NCBI GenBank assembly: GCA_934153945.1
Contig: CAKPFM010000001.1
Span: 1-64,000, forward strand
DNA: 64,000 bases
Origin: an uncultured Bacilli bacterium
GTDB taxonomy: Bacteria > Bacillota_I > Bacilli_A > RF39 > UBA660
Direction: 5' to 3'
Shown here: piece after piece, positions 53,505 to 62,506 of the stretch
Position numbering within the stretch: position 1 is the first letter of the stretch
Layout of the letters: each line of letters begins with the position of its first letter
Notes under the pieces: model-generated
Seen by the model: only the letters and a program-made list of their open reading frames with translations
What the model was told of the DNA's origin: nothing
Databases searched by the model: none
Position numbers and translations under genes: made by a program

Positions 53505-54362
53505 ATGGAAAAAGATATTTTTTTAAATTATATTAAAAATAAAAATTATTCAAATTATACAATAGATTCATATAATAAAGATTTAGATAATTTTTATATA
53601 TATTTAAAGCAAAATAATACTGATATAAAAAAAGTTAATTACAAATTTTTAAGAGGATATTTAACAGTTCTTTATGATAAAAAATATTCAAAAAAAACAA
53701 TAGCTAGAAATATCAGTACTTTAAAAAGTTTTTTTAAATATCTAAAAAAACAAAATATTATAGAATCAAATCCAATGAATTTAATAAAAACTCCAAAAAT
53801 AGATAAAAAATTACCTAAATTTTTAAATTATGATGATTTAGAAAAAATATTAAGTATTCCAGATACAACTACATTTCTAGGTAAAAGAAATGCTTTAATA
53901 CTAGAACTACTATATTCTACAGGAGTACGTGTTAGTGAACTTGTAAATATAAAACTAAATGATATTGATTTAAGTGAAGAAAAAATATTAATATTAGGTA
54001 AAGGTAATAAAGAAAGATATGTTTTATTTGGAAGTAAAGCAAAAGAAAAAATGTTAGATTATTTAAAAGAAAAAACAGATGATTCACCTTATTTAATAGT
54101 AAATAGATATGGAAATAAAATAACCGATAGAGGAATTAGAAAAATACTAGATTCAATCATTTTAGAAGCATCTTTATCATATAAAATTAGTCCCCATACA
54201 TTAAGACACACTTTTGCAACACATATGCTAGATAGTGGAGCTGATATAGAAATCGTAAAAGAATTACTAGGACACGAAAGTTTATCTACAACACAAATAT
54301 ACACTCATGTAACAAGTGAATCACTAAAAAGAGTATATAGTGAAACTCATCCAAGAGCTTAA
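53505..54362 (+). CDS. XerC/XerD-type tyrosine recombinase
   Basis: 285 residues, the normal length. The N-terminal SAM-like core-binding domain (1-90) and the catalytic domain with Arg in STGVRVSEL, His-Arg in HTLRHTFATHML, His in LLGHESLSTT and the Tyr in QIYTHV are all present. It very likely resolves chromosome dimers at dif with a partner. Whether it is XerC or XerD cannot be told from position. polA follows by 10 nt. Confidence 0.9.
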   Translation: MEKDIFLNYIKNKNYSNYTIDSYNKDLDNFYIYLKQNNTDIKKVNYKFLRGYLTVLYDKKYSKKTIARNISTLKSFFKYLKKQNIIESNPMNLIKTPKIDKKLPKFLNYDDLEKILSIPDTTTFLGKRNALILELLYSTGVRVSELVNIKLNDIDLSEEKILILGKGNKERYVLFGSKAKEKMLDYLKEKTDDSPYLIVNRYGNKITDRGIRKILDSIILEASLSYKISPHTLRHTFATHMLDSGADIEIVKELLGHESLSTTQIYTHVTSESLKRVYSETHPRA

Positions 54363-54372
54363 GGAGGAAAAT

Positions 54373-56973
54373 ATGGAAAAAATAATATTAGTAGATGGAA
54401 ACAATCTTTTATTTAGAAGTTATTATGCAACTGCATACAATGGAAATTTTATGAATAATAGTAAAGGATTTCCAACAAATGCTTTATTTGGCTTTGTTAA
54501 TATGATAAATAAAATAGTAGCAGAAGAAAATCCTGTATATATGTTAGTAGCTTTTGATAAAGGAAAAACATTTAGACATGAAAAATATACAGAGTATAAA
54601 GGTGGTAGAGGAGAAACTCCTGATGAACTAAAAAAACAATTTCCTATTGCTAAAGAACTTTTAACAGCTATGGGCATAAAATATTATGAAATAGATAATT
54701 ATGAAGCAGATGATATAATAGGTACATTTAGCCATATGTGTGATAATGATCCAAATTATCAAGGATTAATAATTAGTAGTGATAAAGATTTGTTGCAATT
54801 AATATCAGATGAAGTAGAAATGAAATTATTAAAATCAAAGGATTATATTAGATATGATAAAGAATCTTTTAAAGAAGAATGGGGAATAGATCCAATAAAA
54901 GTAGTAGATTTAAAAGCTTTAATGGGAGATACATCAGATAATATTCCAGGCGTAAAAGGAATAGGTGAAAAAACTGCTTTAAAACTATTACAAACATATT
55001 CTACTTTAGATGGAATATATGAAAATATTGATAATATAAGTGGTAAATTACAAGAAAAACTAATAACCGATAAAGAAAATGCATATATGAGTTATGATCT
55101 AGCAACTATCTATACAAAAGTACCTTTAGAAATTAACTTAGATGATATTAAATATAAAGAATGTGATAAAGAAAAACTAATATCAATTTATGAAGATTTA
55201 GAATTTTATTCCTTTTTAAAAAAAATAAAAGAAACTAAAACAGAAGAAAATCCTTTAGAATATAAAATTATATCTGATATAAATGATGTTTGCATAAATG
55301 TTGATAGTGCTATATATTTAGAAATATTAGGAAATAATTATCATACTTCTAAAATATTAGGAATAGCAGTCTATAATAAAGAAAATGCATACTATATACC
55401 ATATGATCTTTTAAAACAAAATCCTAGTGTATTAAATGAACATATAAAATATACATACGATTATAAAAAATTATATGCTTCACTTAAATGGAAAGGTATA
55501 ACTATTGATAGTATTAATTTTGATACCATGATAGCTTCATATTTACTTGAATATGTAATAAAGGATGATGTAGCTTACTTAGCTAATAATTTAAACTATA
55601 ATATTCCTTTTTATGATGAAATGTATAAAAAATTAAAAAGTAAAAATATATATGAAGAAACTGATATTGATAAAACAGCTTTAGCTTCTGTATTAAAAGC
55701 AAAATTTATTTATGAAACAAAAGATAAATTTTATAAAGAATTAGTTGAAAAAGAATTGTTAGATTTATTTAATAATATAGAAATGCCTTTATCAAAAGTT
55801 TTAGCCGAAATGGAACTAAATGGTGTTTATGTAGATAAAGAAGTATTAAAAAGTATGGGTTTAGAAATAACTAAACAAATAAATTCACTAGAACAAAATA
55901 TATATACTTTAGCTGGTACAGAGTTTAATATTTCTTCACCTAAACAATTAGGAGAAATCTTATTTGAAAAGTTAAATCTAGATCATGGAAAAAAATTAAA
56001 AAGTGGTTATTCAACTTCAATAGAAGTATTAGAAAAATTAAAAAATGATCATCCAATAATAGATAAAATCATAGAATATAGAACACTAACAAAACTATAT
56101 ACAACATATATAGAAAGTTTAGGTAATTATATATTAGAAGATGGTAAAATTCACACAATATATACACAAACTTTAACTAGAACTGGAAGATTATCTTCAA
56201 TAGAACCTAATTTACAAAATATACCAATTAGGTATGAATATGGAAAACTAATTAGAAAAGCTTTTGTACCAAGTGAAAATTCAATTATTTTAGATGGAGA
56301 TTATTCCCAAATTGAACTTAGAATAATGTCCGATATGGCTAATGTAGATTCATTAATAGATGCTTTCAAAAGAGGTATTGATATTCATACTAAAACAGCT
56401 AGTGATATTTTTCATGTTAGTGAAAATGAAGTAACAAGTAAAATGAGAAGAATAGCTAAAGCAGTTAACTTTGGAATAATTTATGGTATAAGTAGTTTTG
56501 GTCTATCAGAAAATTTAGGTATTACACCTAAAGAAGCAAAAATGTTTATTGATAATTATTTTGAAAGTTATCCTGGTATAAAAGAATATATGGATAAGAC
56601 AATAGAAAAAGCTTATAATGATGGTTATGTTAAAACTTTAATGGGTAGAAGAAGATATATTGAGGAATTAAAAAATAAAAATGTATTTATAAGAAAATCT
56701 GGAGAAAGAATAGCTTTAAATACTCCAATACAAGGAACAAGTGCTGATATAATTAAGAAAGCAATGATTGATATATCAAAAGAATTTAAGAAAAGAAATA
56801 TTAAATCTAAGATGATTTTACAAGTACACGATGAATTGGTTTTTGATTGTTTAAAAGAAGAAGTAGATGAAGTTTCTTCTATAGTTAAAGATTTGATGGA
56901 AAATGCTGTTGAATTAAATGTACCTTTAAAAGTAGATTTAGAATCTGGTAATGACTGGTACCAAGCAAAATAG
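54373..56973 (+). CDS. polA: DNA polymerase I
   Basis: 866 residues from ATG at 54373 (AAGGAGG at 54361). The 5' nuclease is complete (VDGNNLLFRSYYA, GDTSDNIPGVKGIGEKTA). In the 3'-5' exonuclease region the first metal motif reads AIYLEILG with no DxE, so proofreading is absent as in Bacillus. Polymerase motifs A (DGDYSQIELRI), B (RRIAKAVNFGIIYG) and C (QVHDELVFD) are intact. Repair and Okazaki fragment processing. Confidence 0.97.
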   Translation: MEKIILVDGNNLLFRSYYATAYNGNFMNNSKGFPTNALFGFVNMINKIVAEENPVYMLVAFDKGKTFRHEKYTEYKGGRGETPDELKKQFPIAKELLTAMGIKYYEIDNYEADDIIGTFSHMCDNDPNYQGLIISSDKDLLQLISDEVEMKLLKSKDYIRYDKESFKEEWGIDPIKVVDLKALMGDTSDNIPGVKGIGEKTALKLLQTYSTLDGIYENIDNISGKLQEKLITDKENAYMSYDLATIYTKVPLEINLDDIKYKECDKEKLISIYEDLEFYSFLKKIKETKTEENPLEYKIISDINDVCINVDSAIYLEILGNNYHTSKILGIAVYNKENAYYIPYDLLKQNPSVLNEHIKYTYDYKKLYASLKWKGITIDSINFDTMIASYLLEYVIKDDVAYLANNLNYNIPFYDEMYKKLKSKNIYEETDIDKTALASVLKAKFIYETKDKFYKELVEKELLDLFNNIEMPLSKVLAEMELNGVYVDKEVLKSMGLEITKQINSLEQNIYTLAGTEFNISSPKQLGEILFEKLNLDHGKKLKSGYSTSIEVLEKLKNDHPIIDKIIEYRTLTKLYTTYIESLGNYILEDGKIHTIYTQTLTRTGRLSSIEPNLQNIPIRYEYGKLIRKAFVPSENSIILDGDYSQIELRIMSDMANVDSLIDAFKRGIDIHTKTASDIFHVSENEVTSKMRRIAKAVNFGIIYGISSFGLSENLGITPKEAKMFIDNYFESYPGIKEYMDKTIEKAYNDGYVKTLMGRRRYIEELKNKNVFIRKSGERIALNTPIQGTSADIIKKAMIDISKEFKKRNIKSKMILQVHDELVFDCLKEEVDEVSSIVKDLMENAVELNVPLKVDLESGNDWYQAK

Positions 56974-56984
56974 GAGGAATTTTT

Positions 56985-57824
56985 ATGAAAACTGAACAAG
57001 TTATGAAAGTTAGTTTTATTACTAATTTCTTATTATCTTGTTTTAAAATAATCAATGGTTTTATATTAAAATCAAGTGCTTTAATAGCTGATGGAATTCA
57101 TTCTTTTAGTGATTTAATTACCGATATAGTAGCTATAATAGGTGATAAATTTGCTAATAAACCTAAAGATTCAGATCATCCTTATGGACATGGTAATGCT
57201 GAATACTTAACTAGTTTTATAATTGGACTTATGATAATTTTAATGGGCATAGTTTTAATTAAAGAAACTATGAATCAAGAGGTAACAATTCCATCATATT
57301 TAGTAGCTATAGTTAGTTTAATTACTATAGTTTGTAAATATTTTTTAGCTTCATTTTTAATTAAAAAAGGAGAATTTTATAACAATAATATTTTAATAGC
57401 AAGCGGTAAAGAAAGCAAAACTGATGTTATTTCTTCTATAGTTGTATTTTTATCTAGTATTTTAATATTATTTAGAAATTATTTAGATATATTAAAATAT
57501 TCTGATAAGATAGCTGGTATTATTGTAGGAATATTTATAGTAGTAACTGGTTTTAAAATAGTAAAAGAAAATACAGAAATGATATTAGGTAAAAAAGCAG
57601 ATGATACAATACTTAGAAATAAGTTATTAACTATTCCAAATATATTAAATATTGATGATATTATTATGATTAAACATGGACCATATTATAAAGCTTATGT
57701 AGAAGTAACAATGAATATAAAGCTATTAAAAAAAGCTCATGATATGGCCCACAATATTGAAAATGAAATTAAAAATGAATTAACAAATATTAAATATATT
57801 AATATTCATGTTAATCCTAAGTAA
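56985..57824 (+). CDS. Cation diffusion facilitator (metal efflux) protein
   Basis: 279 residues, five to six membrane helices and a cytoplasmic tail. Metal residues in helix 2 lie in IADGIHSFSDLITD, with DHPYGHGNAEYL after it. Helix 5 reads SGKESKTDVISS, with Asp kept but His replaced, which argues against a standard zinc site. The metal is probably Mn, Fe or other. It follows polA by 11 nt. Its stop codon is where the duplicated DUF1016 cassette begins. Confidence 0.92.
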   Translation: MKTEQVMKVSFITNFLLSCFKIINGFILKSSALIADGIHSFSDLITDIVAIIGDKFANKPKDSDHPYGHGNAEYLTSFIIGLMIILMGIVLIKETMNQEVTIPSYLVAIVSLITIVCKYFLASFLIKKGEFYNNNILIASGKESKTDVISSIVVFLSSILILFRNYLDILKYSDKIAGIIVGIFIVVTGFKIVKENTEMILGKKADDTILRNKLLTIPNILNIDDIIMIKHGPYYKAYVEVTMNIKLLKKAHDMAHNIENEIKNELTNIKYINIHVNPK

Positions 57825-57850
57825 TACAGTTTAAAAACTGTATTTTTTTT
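57823..57850 (+). terminator. Terminator, copy of the oapA terminator
   Basis: Same sequence as 49141-49168, acquired with cassette B or the source of cassette A. Confidence 0.85.
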
Positions 57851-57904
57851 GACAAAATTTTTAAATTTAAAATGTTAGTATAAGAAACATTTAAGGAGGA
57901 AATT

Positions 57905-58789
57905 ATGAATTATTATGAAAATATAAAGGAAGAATTAATAAATAATGAAGTATATAAAAAAGTCAAAGATTATAGTAAAAATATAAGTGACTTGAAAACT
58001 TACTATAATGTAGGAAAAATGTTAAGTGAAGCAGGAAAGCATTATGGAGAAGGTATTATAAAAGAATATTCTAAAAAACTGACATTAGACATTGGAAATG
58101 GTTATGGAACATCTAATTTAAAAAGAATGAGACAATTTTATTATATTATTGAAAAAGGTGTTGCAATGCCACACCTATTAAGTTGGTCACATATTTTAGC
58201 GCTACTACCACTAAATAATATAGATAAAATAAATTATTACATAAAAATAACTGAAAAACAAAATTTATCATATAGAGAATTAAGAAATAAAATAAAAAAT
58301 AATGAATATGAGAGATTGGATAATAGTACAAAAGAAAAATTAAAGAATGAAGAAAAGTTACAAGTACAAGATTTAGTAAAGAATCCTATCATATTAAAAA
58401 CAGATAAAGAACTAATAAAAGAAAAAGCACTACAACAATTGATATTAGAAGATATGAGTAACTTTTTAAAAGAATTAGGTAATGGATTTAGTTATATTGA
58501 TAATGAATATAAAATAAAAATAGGAAATAACTATAATTATATAGACTTATTATTATTTAATTATATATATAATTGTTTCATAGTTATTGAATTAAAAGTA
58601 ACAGAGTTAAAAAAAGAACATATAGGACAAATAGAAACATATATGAACTATATAGATAAGAATCTAAAAACAATAAATCAAGATAAAACAATAGGAATAA
58701 TCATAACTAAAAAAGATAATAAATTTATAATGGAATATTGTAGTGATAAAAGAATACTAAATACAACATATGAATTACAAGGAGTATAG
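57905..58789 (+). CDS. DUF1016/YhcG-family PD-(D/E)XK nuclease, copy 3
   Basis: 294 residues, same start and ribosome site as copy 1. Nuclease residues are intact (YIDLLLFN, VIELK). The middle part is a third version: KEYSKKLTLDIGNGYGTSN and EKGVAMPHLLSWSHILALL. It shares the KEYSKKLT part with copy 2 and the RMRQFY part with copies 1 and 4, so it looks like a mosaic. The palindrome at 58157-58175 has one mismatch (position 6). Confidence 0.9.
   Translation: MNYYENIKEELINNEVYKKVKDYSKNISDLKTYYNVGKMLSEAGKHYGEGIIKEYSKKLTLDIGNGYGTSNLKRMRQFYYIIEKGVAMPHLLSWSHILALLPLNNIDKINYYIKITEKQNLSYRELRNKIKNNEYERLDNSTKEKLKNEEKLQVQDLVKNPIILKTDKELIKEKALQQLILEDMSNFLKELGNGFSYIDNEYKIKIGNNYNYIDLLLFNYIYNCFIVIELKVTELKKEHIGQIETYMNYIDKNLKTINQDKTIGIIITKKDNKFIMEYCSDKRILNTTYELQGV
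58157..58175 (+). repeat. Palindrome in nuclease copy 3
   Basis: GGTGTTGCA-A-TGCCACACC: eight of nine positions pair (T-C mismatch at position 6). Confidence 0.8.
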
Positions 58790-58793
58790 AAAT

Positions 58794-59678
58794 ATGAATT
58801 ATTATGAAAATATAAAAGAAGAACTAATAAATAATGAAGTATATAAAAAAGTCAAAGATTATAGTAAAAATATAAGTGACTTGAAAACTTACTATAATGT
58901 AGGAAAAATGTTAAGTGAGGCAGGAAAGCATTATGGTGAAGGAATAATTAAAAAATATTCAATTCAACTTATTCAAGAAGTTGATAAAAAATTTAATACT
59001 ACTAATTTAAAAAGAATGAGACAATTTTATTGGATAATAGAAAAAGGTGCTCTAATGGGGCACCAATTGACATGAAGTCATTATAAATAATTAATACCAT
59101 TAAAAGATATAAATAAAATTAATTATTATATAAATATATGCGAAAGTAATCTTTTGTCAAGAGATGATTTAAAACTAAAAATAAAAAATAATGAATATGA
59201 GAGATTAGATAATAGTACAAAAGAAAAATTAAAGAAAGAAGAAAAGTTACAAGTACAAGATTTAGTAAAGAATCCTATAATATTAAAAACAAATAAAGAA
59301 ATAATAAAAGAAGAAGCATTACAACAATTGATATTAGAAGATATGGAAAATTTTTTAGTAGAACTAGGTAATGGTTTTTCATTTATAAAAAGTGAATATA
59401 AAATAAAAATAGGAAATAACTATAATTATATAGATTTGTTACTATATAATATTACTTATAATTGCTATGTAGTAATAGAACTAAAAGTAACAAAATTAAA
59501 AAAAGAACATATAGGACAAATAGAAACATATATGAATTATGTAGATAAAAACTTAAAAACAATAACTCAAGATAAAACGATAGGAATAATTATAACAAAA
59601 AAAGATAATAAATTTATAATGGAATATTGTAGTGATGAAAGAATACTAAATACAACATATGAATTACAAGGAGTATAG
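58794..59678 (+). pseudogene. DUF1016/YhcG-family nuclease, copy 4, with two in-frame stops
   Basis: 885 nt, the same length as copies 1 and 3, in one frame from ATG at 58794 to TAG at 59678. Two nonsense codons interrupt it: TGA at the Trp of LSWSHY and TAA four codons later (59076-59090 region). No indel is present, so decay is recent. The nuclease half has kept its active site (YIDLLLYN, VIELK). It could also yield a free N-terminal domain of about 94 residues. The palindrome at 59046-59064 lies directly before the first stop. Confidence 0.85.
59046..59064 (+). repeat. Palindrome in nuclease copy 4
   Basis: GGTGCTCTA-A-TGGGGCACC: nine pairs, two of them G-U, kept in spite of the dead reading frame. 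Confidence 0.83.
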
Positions 59679-59729
59679 TAGATTTATACTTTTTTTTATT
59701 GTATAATATTTCTAGAATGGAGTAGTTTT

Positions 59730-60449
59730 ATGATAGTTAGGTACTTTTTATATTTTATAATCTATTCATTTATAGGATGGTGCTTAGAAGTAATATGTAA
59801 GTTATTTCAATACAAAAGATTTATTAATAGAGGTTTTTTAATAGGACCATTATGTACAATCTATGGATATGGCGTTTTAGCTATTGTGTTTTTAATTGGA
59901 AAAGATACATCTGATATATTAGCTGTATTTTTAAAAGCAATATTTGTATGTTCATTACTAGAATATTTTACATCATATTTTATGGAAAAAATGTTTAATG
60001 CTAAATGGTGGGATTACTCAACAAAAAAATTTAATTTAAATGGTAGAATTTGTTTAGATACAATGCTTCCATTTGGAATACTTGGATGTTTAGTTGTATA
60101 TATAGTTCATCCGTTTGTAATATCATTAGTAAATTTAATACCAAATAATTTACTAAATGTAGTAGCAGGTATAATATTTATCTTGTTTATTACAGATAAT
60201 GTAATTTCATTTATAGTAACATTTAAAATAAAAAATCATATTAAAGATGATAATAAAGATAATACTGAATATATAAGAGAAGAAGTATTAAAGTGGATTA
60301 ATAATAATTCAATACTATATAGACGTTTAAAGACATCTTATCCGAACATCTTTATTAATTATAAAAATAGAATAAACTATAGATTAGAAGAAAAAAAGAA
60401 AATGAGTACCAAATTAAAAAATATTATTAACGCAAAAAATAAAAATTAG
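59730..60449 (+). CDS. Putative ABC-transporter type IV membrane protein (DUF1113)
   Basis: 239 residues, five membrane helices (1-165) and a basic cytoplasmic tail. The family stretch FIGWCLEVICKLFQYKRFINRGFLIGPLCTIYGYG begins the protein and KWWDYSTKKFNLNGRICL follows near 90-107. Despite the family name, an ATPase partner is not adjacent and transport is not shown. TATAAT-like box at about 59700; the next gene follows by 12 nt. Confidence 0.8.
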   Translation: MIVRYFLYFIIYSFIGWCLEVICKLFQYKRFINRGFLIGPLCTIYGYGVLAIVFLIGKDTSDILAVFLKAIFVCSLLEYFTSYFMEKMFNAKWWDYSTKKFNLNGRICLDTMLPFGILGCLVVYIVHPFVISLVNLIPNNLLNVVAGIIFILFITDNVISFIVTFKIKNHIKDDNKDNTEYIREEVLKWINNNSILYRRLKTSYPNIFINYKNRINYRLEEKKKMSTKLKNIINAKNKN

Positions 60450-60461
60450 TAGGAGGAGTTT

Positions 60462-61883
60462 ATGAATATAGGTGTAGATATAGATAATGTAATTTCAAAT
60501 TTTAATGAAGAACTTTTAAAAGAATATTTAAAATATGATAAAAAATTAAATGGTAATGGTATAGTAAATAAAGAAGAATATATAACTAAAATGTTCAATT
60601 TGACTGAAGAAGAATCAATAAAATTTTATAAAGGAAATATAGAAAGAATAGCTAATAATTTAAAACCGATAAAAGATTGTTCTAAATACTTAAAAAAATT
60701 AAGAAAAAATGGTTTTAAAATATATATAATTACTGGAAGAGATAATGGCGAATACAAAGATCCATATAATATGACAATAAAATGGTTAAAAAAATATGAT
60801 ATAAACTATGATGAGATATTTTTAGTTAATTCACATGATCATCATTCTAAAACTGATATATGTTTAAAGAATAATATTCCAATAATGATAGATGATTCAA
60901 AAAAGATGTGTAGTGATATAAAAGAGCATGGAATTACTGCTTTTCTTTATGATACACCATACAATAGAAATACTAACGATTTTATAAGGGTTCGTTCATG
61001 GAAAGAAATATATAATAACATTTTAAATTATAATAAAAAAATAGATGTTATATTGGATACTGATACCTATAATGAATGTGATGATCAATTTGCACTTTCT
61101 TATTTAATTAAATCACAAAATAAATTTAATATTAAAGCAATTACAGTAGCGCCATTTTCTCATAAAAATTCAAGTACAACTATAGAAGAATATCAAGAAT
61201 TAAGTTATAAGGAAGTATTAAAAATATGTAATTGGTTAAACTTTAATGCAATCAAAAAAGTATTTAAAGGATCAAAAAATTATATTACAAATGGGTATGA
61301 TAGTGAGAATGATGCAGTAAATAAAATAATAGAAATAGCTTTAACAAATGAAAAAACTTATGTTTTAGCAATCGGAGCACTTACTAATATAGCTCTTGCT
61401 ATAAAAAAAGAGCCTAAAATAATTGATAAAATAGAAGTTATTTGGTTAGGCGGAAATGAACTAGATTATAAAGATAATTTAGAATACAATTTTAGACAAG
61501 ATATTGAAGCAGTAAAAATAGTATTTGAATCAAAAGTCAATCTTACTATTCTTCCATGCAAAAATGTAGTATCTGAATTAAAAATAGATATAAATACTCT
61601 AAAAGATAAATTAGAAAATAAATCAGAACTATGCGATTATTTAATTAATCGATTTTATAATGATGGATATCATGGAATACAAGAGAGTCGTACTATTTGG
61701 GATATCGCAGTAGTAGCATATATGATAAATAAAAAGTGGTTTAAAGAAAAAGAAATAAGTTGTCCAAATATAAAACAAGATACTTCTTATAAACATACTA
61801 CAAATAAACATAATATAACTATTGTAACAAAATTAGATAGAAACAAAATATATAAAAATTTGTTTGAAAAGTTGGGAGAATAA
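60462..61883 (+). CDS. Fusion of HAD-type 5'-nucleotidase and nucleoside hydrolase
   Basis: 473 residues. Residues 1-190 form a HAD phosphatase of the 5'(3')-deoxyribonucleotidase type: GVDIDNVISNF with the two Asp, IITGRD, and MIDDSKKM. Residues about 195-470 form an inosine-uridine-type nucleoside hydrolase: VILDTDTYNECDDQFAL (calcium-binding Asp), VLAIGALTNIALAI and the final catalytic region. The usual hydrolase start is DTDPGIDDA, so the Asp spacing is longer here. Together the halves could strip a nucleotide to its base in two steps. AGGAGG precedes the start. Confidence 0.85.
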   Translation: MNIGVDIDNVISNFNEELLKEYLKYDKKLNGNGIVNKEEYITKMFNLTEEESIKFYKGNIERIANNLKPIKDCSKYLKKLRKNGFKIYIITGRDNGEYKDPYNMTIKWLKKYDINYDEIFLVNSHDHHSKTDICLKNNIPIMIDDSKKMCSDIKEHGITAFLYDTPYNRNTNDFIRVRSWKEIYNNILNYNKKIDVILDTDTYNECDDQFALSYLIKSQNKFNIKAITVAPFSHKNSSTTIEEYQELSYKEVLKICNWLNFNAIKKVFKGSKNYITNGYDSENDAVNKIIEIALTNEKTYVLAIGALTNIALAIKKEPKIIDKIEVIWLGGNELDYKDNLEYNFRQDIEAVKIVFESKVNLTILPCKNVVSELKIDINTLKDKLENKSELCDYLINRFYNDGYHGIQESRTIWDIAVVAYMINKKWFKEKEISCPNIKQDTSYKHTTNKHNITIVTKLDRNKIYKNLFEKLGE

Positions 61884-61888
61884 TTATT

Positions 61889-62492
61889 ATGAATTATAAT
61901 GAAATGAAACAAGCTGTAAAGCTATTAAGTAAAGAATGGAATTTAGGAAAAAGAGAAGCTGAAGCAGATAATGATATATGTGCTTGGATATATTTATTTG
62001 ATGTTTTAGAAGAAAGTGAAACAATAATAAAATACAAAGATGGAAATAAACTTATAGGATTTTGTGGTTATTCTAAAAATTCTTCAACTAAATATAAATT
62101 GCGTAAAAAAAATTTACAAATTTATTAAAAATAAATTATATAAGAGTAAAAGTATTAAAAATTTAAATGCATTTAAACAATACGAAAAAAATTATAATTA
62201 TATTCCTAAAAATTTAGAAAATTATTTTGATGGAGAGGTTTCTATATTAATAGTAGATAAAGATTATAGAGAAAGAAAGATAGGAAAAAAGCTATTATTA
62301 GATGTTTTTAAACTTGCTAAAGAAGATAATATGGTAAATCTTCAAATAGTAACTGATGAATCATGTAATTATAAATTTTATGAAAATTTAGGTTGTAAAA
62401 AAATATATGAAACAGTTGTTAAAAATAAAGAACCAGACAAATTAGGAAACATATATCAAGAAAAAGCATTCATATATGAAAAAACATTATAG
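61889..62492 (+). pseudogene. GNAT acetyltransferase split by a frameshift in an A8 run
   Basis: The first 72 codons (61889-62104) and the rest are in different frames. Joining them by dropping one A of the A8 run at 62105-62112 restores one protein of about 200 residues without stops. The second part carries the acetyl-CoA motif IVDKDYRERKIGKKLLLDVF and FYENLGCKKI. It may be a pseudogene, a gene switched by slippage, or a sequencing error. It lies between the nucleotidase fusion and the HD gene. Confidence 0.75.
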
Positions 62493-62506
62493 AAAGTAGG
62501 ATATTT

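Larger units (their letters stand above)
57819..59678 (+). repeat. DUF1016 cassette B (direct repeat of 49137-51002)
   Basis: Contains the leader with terminator and two DUF1016 genes, the second one dead. Same orientation as cassette A, with about 6.8 kb (STAS gene, murT, gatD, recombinase, polA, efflux gene) between them. Confidence 0.85.

Noticed and set aside
53505..54362. Integrase of a mobile element carrying the DUF1016 cassettes
   Set aside because: It has the length and motifs of the chromosomal Xer recombinases, is coupled to polA, and lies outside both cassettes; no attachment sites were found.
58794..59678. Reading TGA as Trp (code 4), which would fix one stop in nuclease copy 4
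   Set aside because: TGA ends several intact genes (rsmE, ruvB, gatD), Trp is TGG throughout, and the second stop is TAA.
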